Shown: one piece after another, positions 5,416-6,207 of the stretch | Position numbering within the stretch: position 1 is the first letter of the stretch | Layout of the letters: each line of letters begins with the position of its first letter | Assembly: GCA_041591635.1 (NCBI GenBank) | Contig: JBFHRO010000194.1 | Span: 1 to 6,207, forward strand | DNA: 6,207 nt | Reading direction: 5' to 3' | Origin: JACKOD01 sp041591635 | GTDB lineage: Bacteria > Pseudomonadota > Gammaproteobacteria > Pseudomonadales > Oleiphilaceae | Program-made: the position numbers and the translations under genes | Notes under the pieces: generated by a model | The model's input: only the letters and a program-made list of their open reading frames with translations | Databases searched by the model: none | What the model was told of the DNA's origin: nothing

Positions 5416-6207
5416 TTACTGGGGAGTTTTCAGATAGAGCTTGAGGCGCTGATCGTAATTCAAGGTCTGGAAGTCCGCCGCCCAGTACTTCCTTACCAGC
5501 CGATCGATGAGTCCCGACTCGCGAGCCTGCTGCATGGCCTGACGCAACTCCTGCTTGTATTTGGCGCCCGCATTTGGGCCCTGCTTGCTCAGATAAAAAC
5601 GAAAATCCCGATCGTAGATCAGCACCAGTTTCTGCTCAATCGCCAGCTCGGGATAGAGCTTTGACTCCGGCAGGATCTCATTCATACCGCGGGAGAAATA
5701 ATCGTAGTCACGACCAAAAGCCACCATCTTGAAGATGGACTGCCAATTCCCGGAATGCTCAAGGTAGGCCAGGTCATTGGCTTTCCACACCGCCACATCA
5801 AACCAGTTAAGCCCCATTCCCCCAACCAGTTGAAGTTTGCGGAACGAATCCAGACTGTCTACCTGATCGTAGACCTCTTGCTGACCGGCTTTAATAAACA
5901 AAATTCGTTTGCCAATCAAACCGTTGGTCAATCCTGTTTCGATCCTGGCATAGGCTTGATCGCGCTCGGCCGAGGCAACCAGCCAGTAAAGCGAAATCAT
6001 GCCCGAATCAAGGGAGCGTTTGATACGGGATTGAGGTTGTTCCTCCACAATCAGGCGCGGAACATGGCCCGCCTCACGCAGCGCTGTTGTCAGCAGCTCA
6101 TGAAAATAATGGTGCTGGGTGGGGGTATCGCTGGTAATGGGCACGTGCAACACCAGTTCGCCAGCATTGGCACAACCACCTGACCATACAAGCGCCACAA
6201 GCAGCCA
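5416..6207 (-). CDS. Periplasmic solute-binding protein-like (family 3), 5' end beyond window
   Basis: The frame stays open to the window edge and reads WLLVALVWSGGCANAGELVL there, which looks like the end of a signal peptide with likely cleavage after ANA. The true start therefore lies outside, and a GTG at 6198 is not a credible start. The mature part (about 250 residues) has the size and feel of family-3 amino-acid-type binding proteins: an early strand then YFHELLTTALREAGH, a middle LVGGMGLNWFDVAVW segment resembling the second-lobe entry, and a late helix LRQAMQQARESGLIDRLVRKYW like the C-terminal helix of these proteins. The early GMISLYWLVASAERDQAY segment fits orphan binding-protein-like proteins of proteobacteria. 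No permease or ATPase gene is in view, so it may be a sensor or orphan component. Ligand unknown. The cysteine in SGGC is a poor lipobox, so I favour a soluble periplasmic protein. Confidence 0.7.
   Translation of the reverse strand, partial: WLLVALVWSGGCANAGELVLHVPITSDTPTQHHYFHELLTTALREAGHVPRLIVEEQPQSRIKRSLDSGMISLYWLVASAERDQAYARIETGLTNGLIGKRILFIKAGQQEVYDQVDSLDSFRKLQLVGGMGLNWFDVAVWKANDLAYLEHSGNWQSIFKMVAFGRDYDYFSRGMNEILPESKLYPELAIEQKLVLIYDRDFRFYLSKQGPNAGAKYKQELRQAMQQARESGLIDRLVRKYWAADFQTLNYDQRLKLYLKTPQ

Noticed and set aside
6157..6178. Lipoprotein signal in the solute-binding-like protein
   Set aside because: SGGC has a poor lipobox (Ser at -3), and ANA-G just after it is a better signal peptidase I site.
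1..6207. CRISPR array, tRNA/rRNA, insertion sequence or phage genes
   Set aside because: No spaced direct repeats, tRNA-like cloverleaf, transposase motif or terminal inverted repeats seen on either strand.

Overview
The window reads as an accessory sensory region of a Gram-negative proteobacterium, probably a gammaproteobacterium and perhaps a marine one. This rests on protein style (inner-membrane chemoreceptor-like sensors, an exported solute-binding-protein fold) and a moderate to slightly high GC content. I cannot name a genus from sequence alone.

Left part, minus strand (1-1263). Two genes run leftward and look like one operon with a 24-base gap. The first (502-1263) encodes a small membrane-anchored coiled-coil protein carrying the conserved hairpin tip of methyl-accepting chemotaxis proteins, but no ligand-binding domain and no recognisable adaptation helices. 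The second (477 to the window edge) encodes a CheX-like protein with the E-x-x-N motif of the CheC/CheX/FliY phosphatases. A gap of about 450 bases (1264-1711) follows. It holds candidate promoters facing both ways and a questionable small membrane peptide ORF whose frame breaks at a run of seven T.

Centre, plus strand (1712-4861). One large gene encodes a 1049-residue membrane histidine kinase of unusual build: two membrane segments bounding a helical periplasmic domain of about 290 residues, then GAF, coiled coil, a PAS-like segment, an HPt domain (His730) and a CheA-type ATPase domain that ends the protein. No CheY-docking (P2) or CheW-like (P5) domain is visible, and neither HAMP nor an MCP signalling hairpin is present. 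The periplasmic domain contains a near-canonical EF-hand calcium loop (residues 239-250).

Right part, minus strand (4915-6207). After a perfect 8-bp hairpin between convergent genes come a DUF393/DCC-type thiol-disulfide oxidoreductase-like gene (4915-5295). Beyond it lies a periplasmic family-3 solute-binding-like protein whose start lies beyond the window.

Together the left and central genes suggest a chemosensory-like circuit split across a divergent promoter region: a kinase fused directly to its sensor, a possible phosphatase, and a receptor-tip protein. No receiver-domain protein lies in the window, so the output is unknown. The two right-hand genes have no evident mechanistic link to it.
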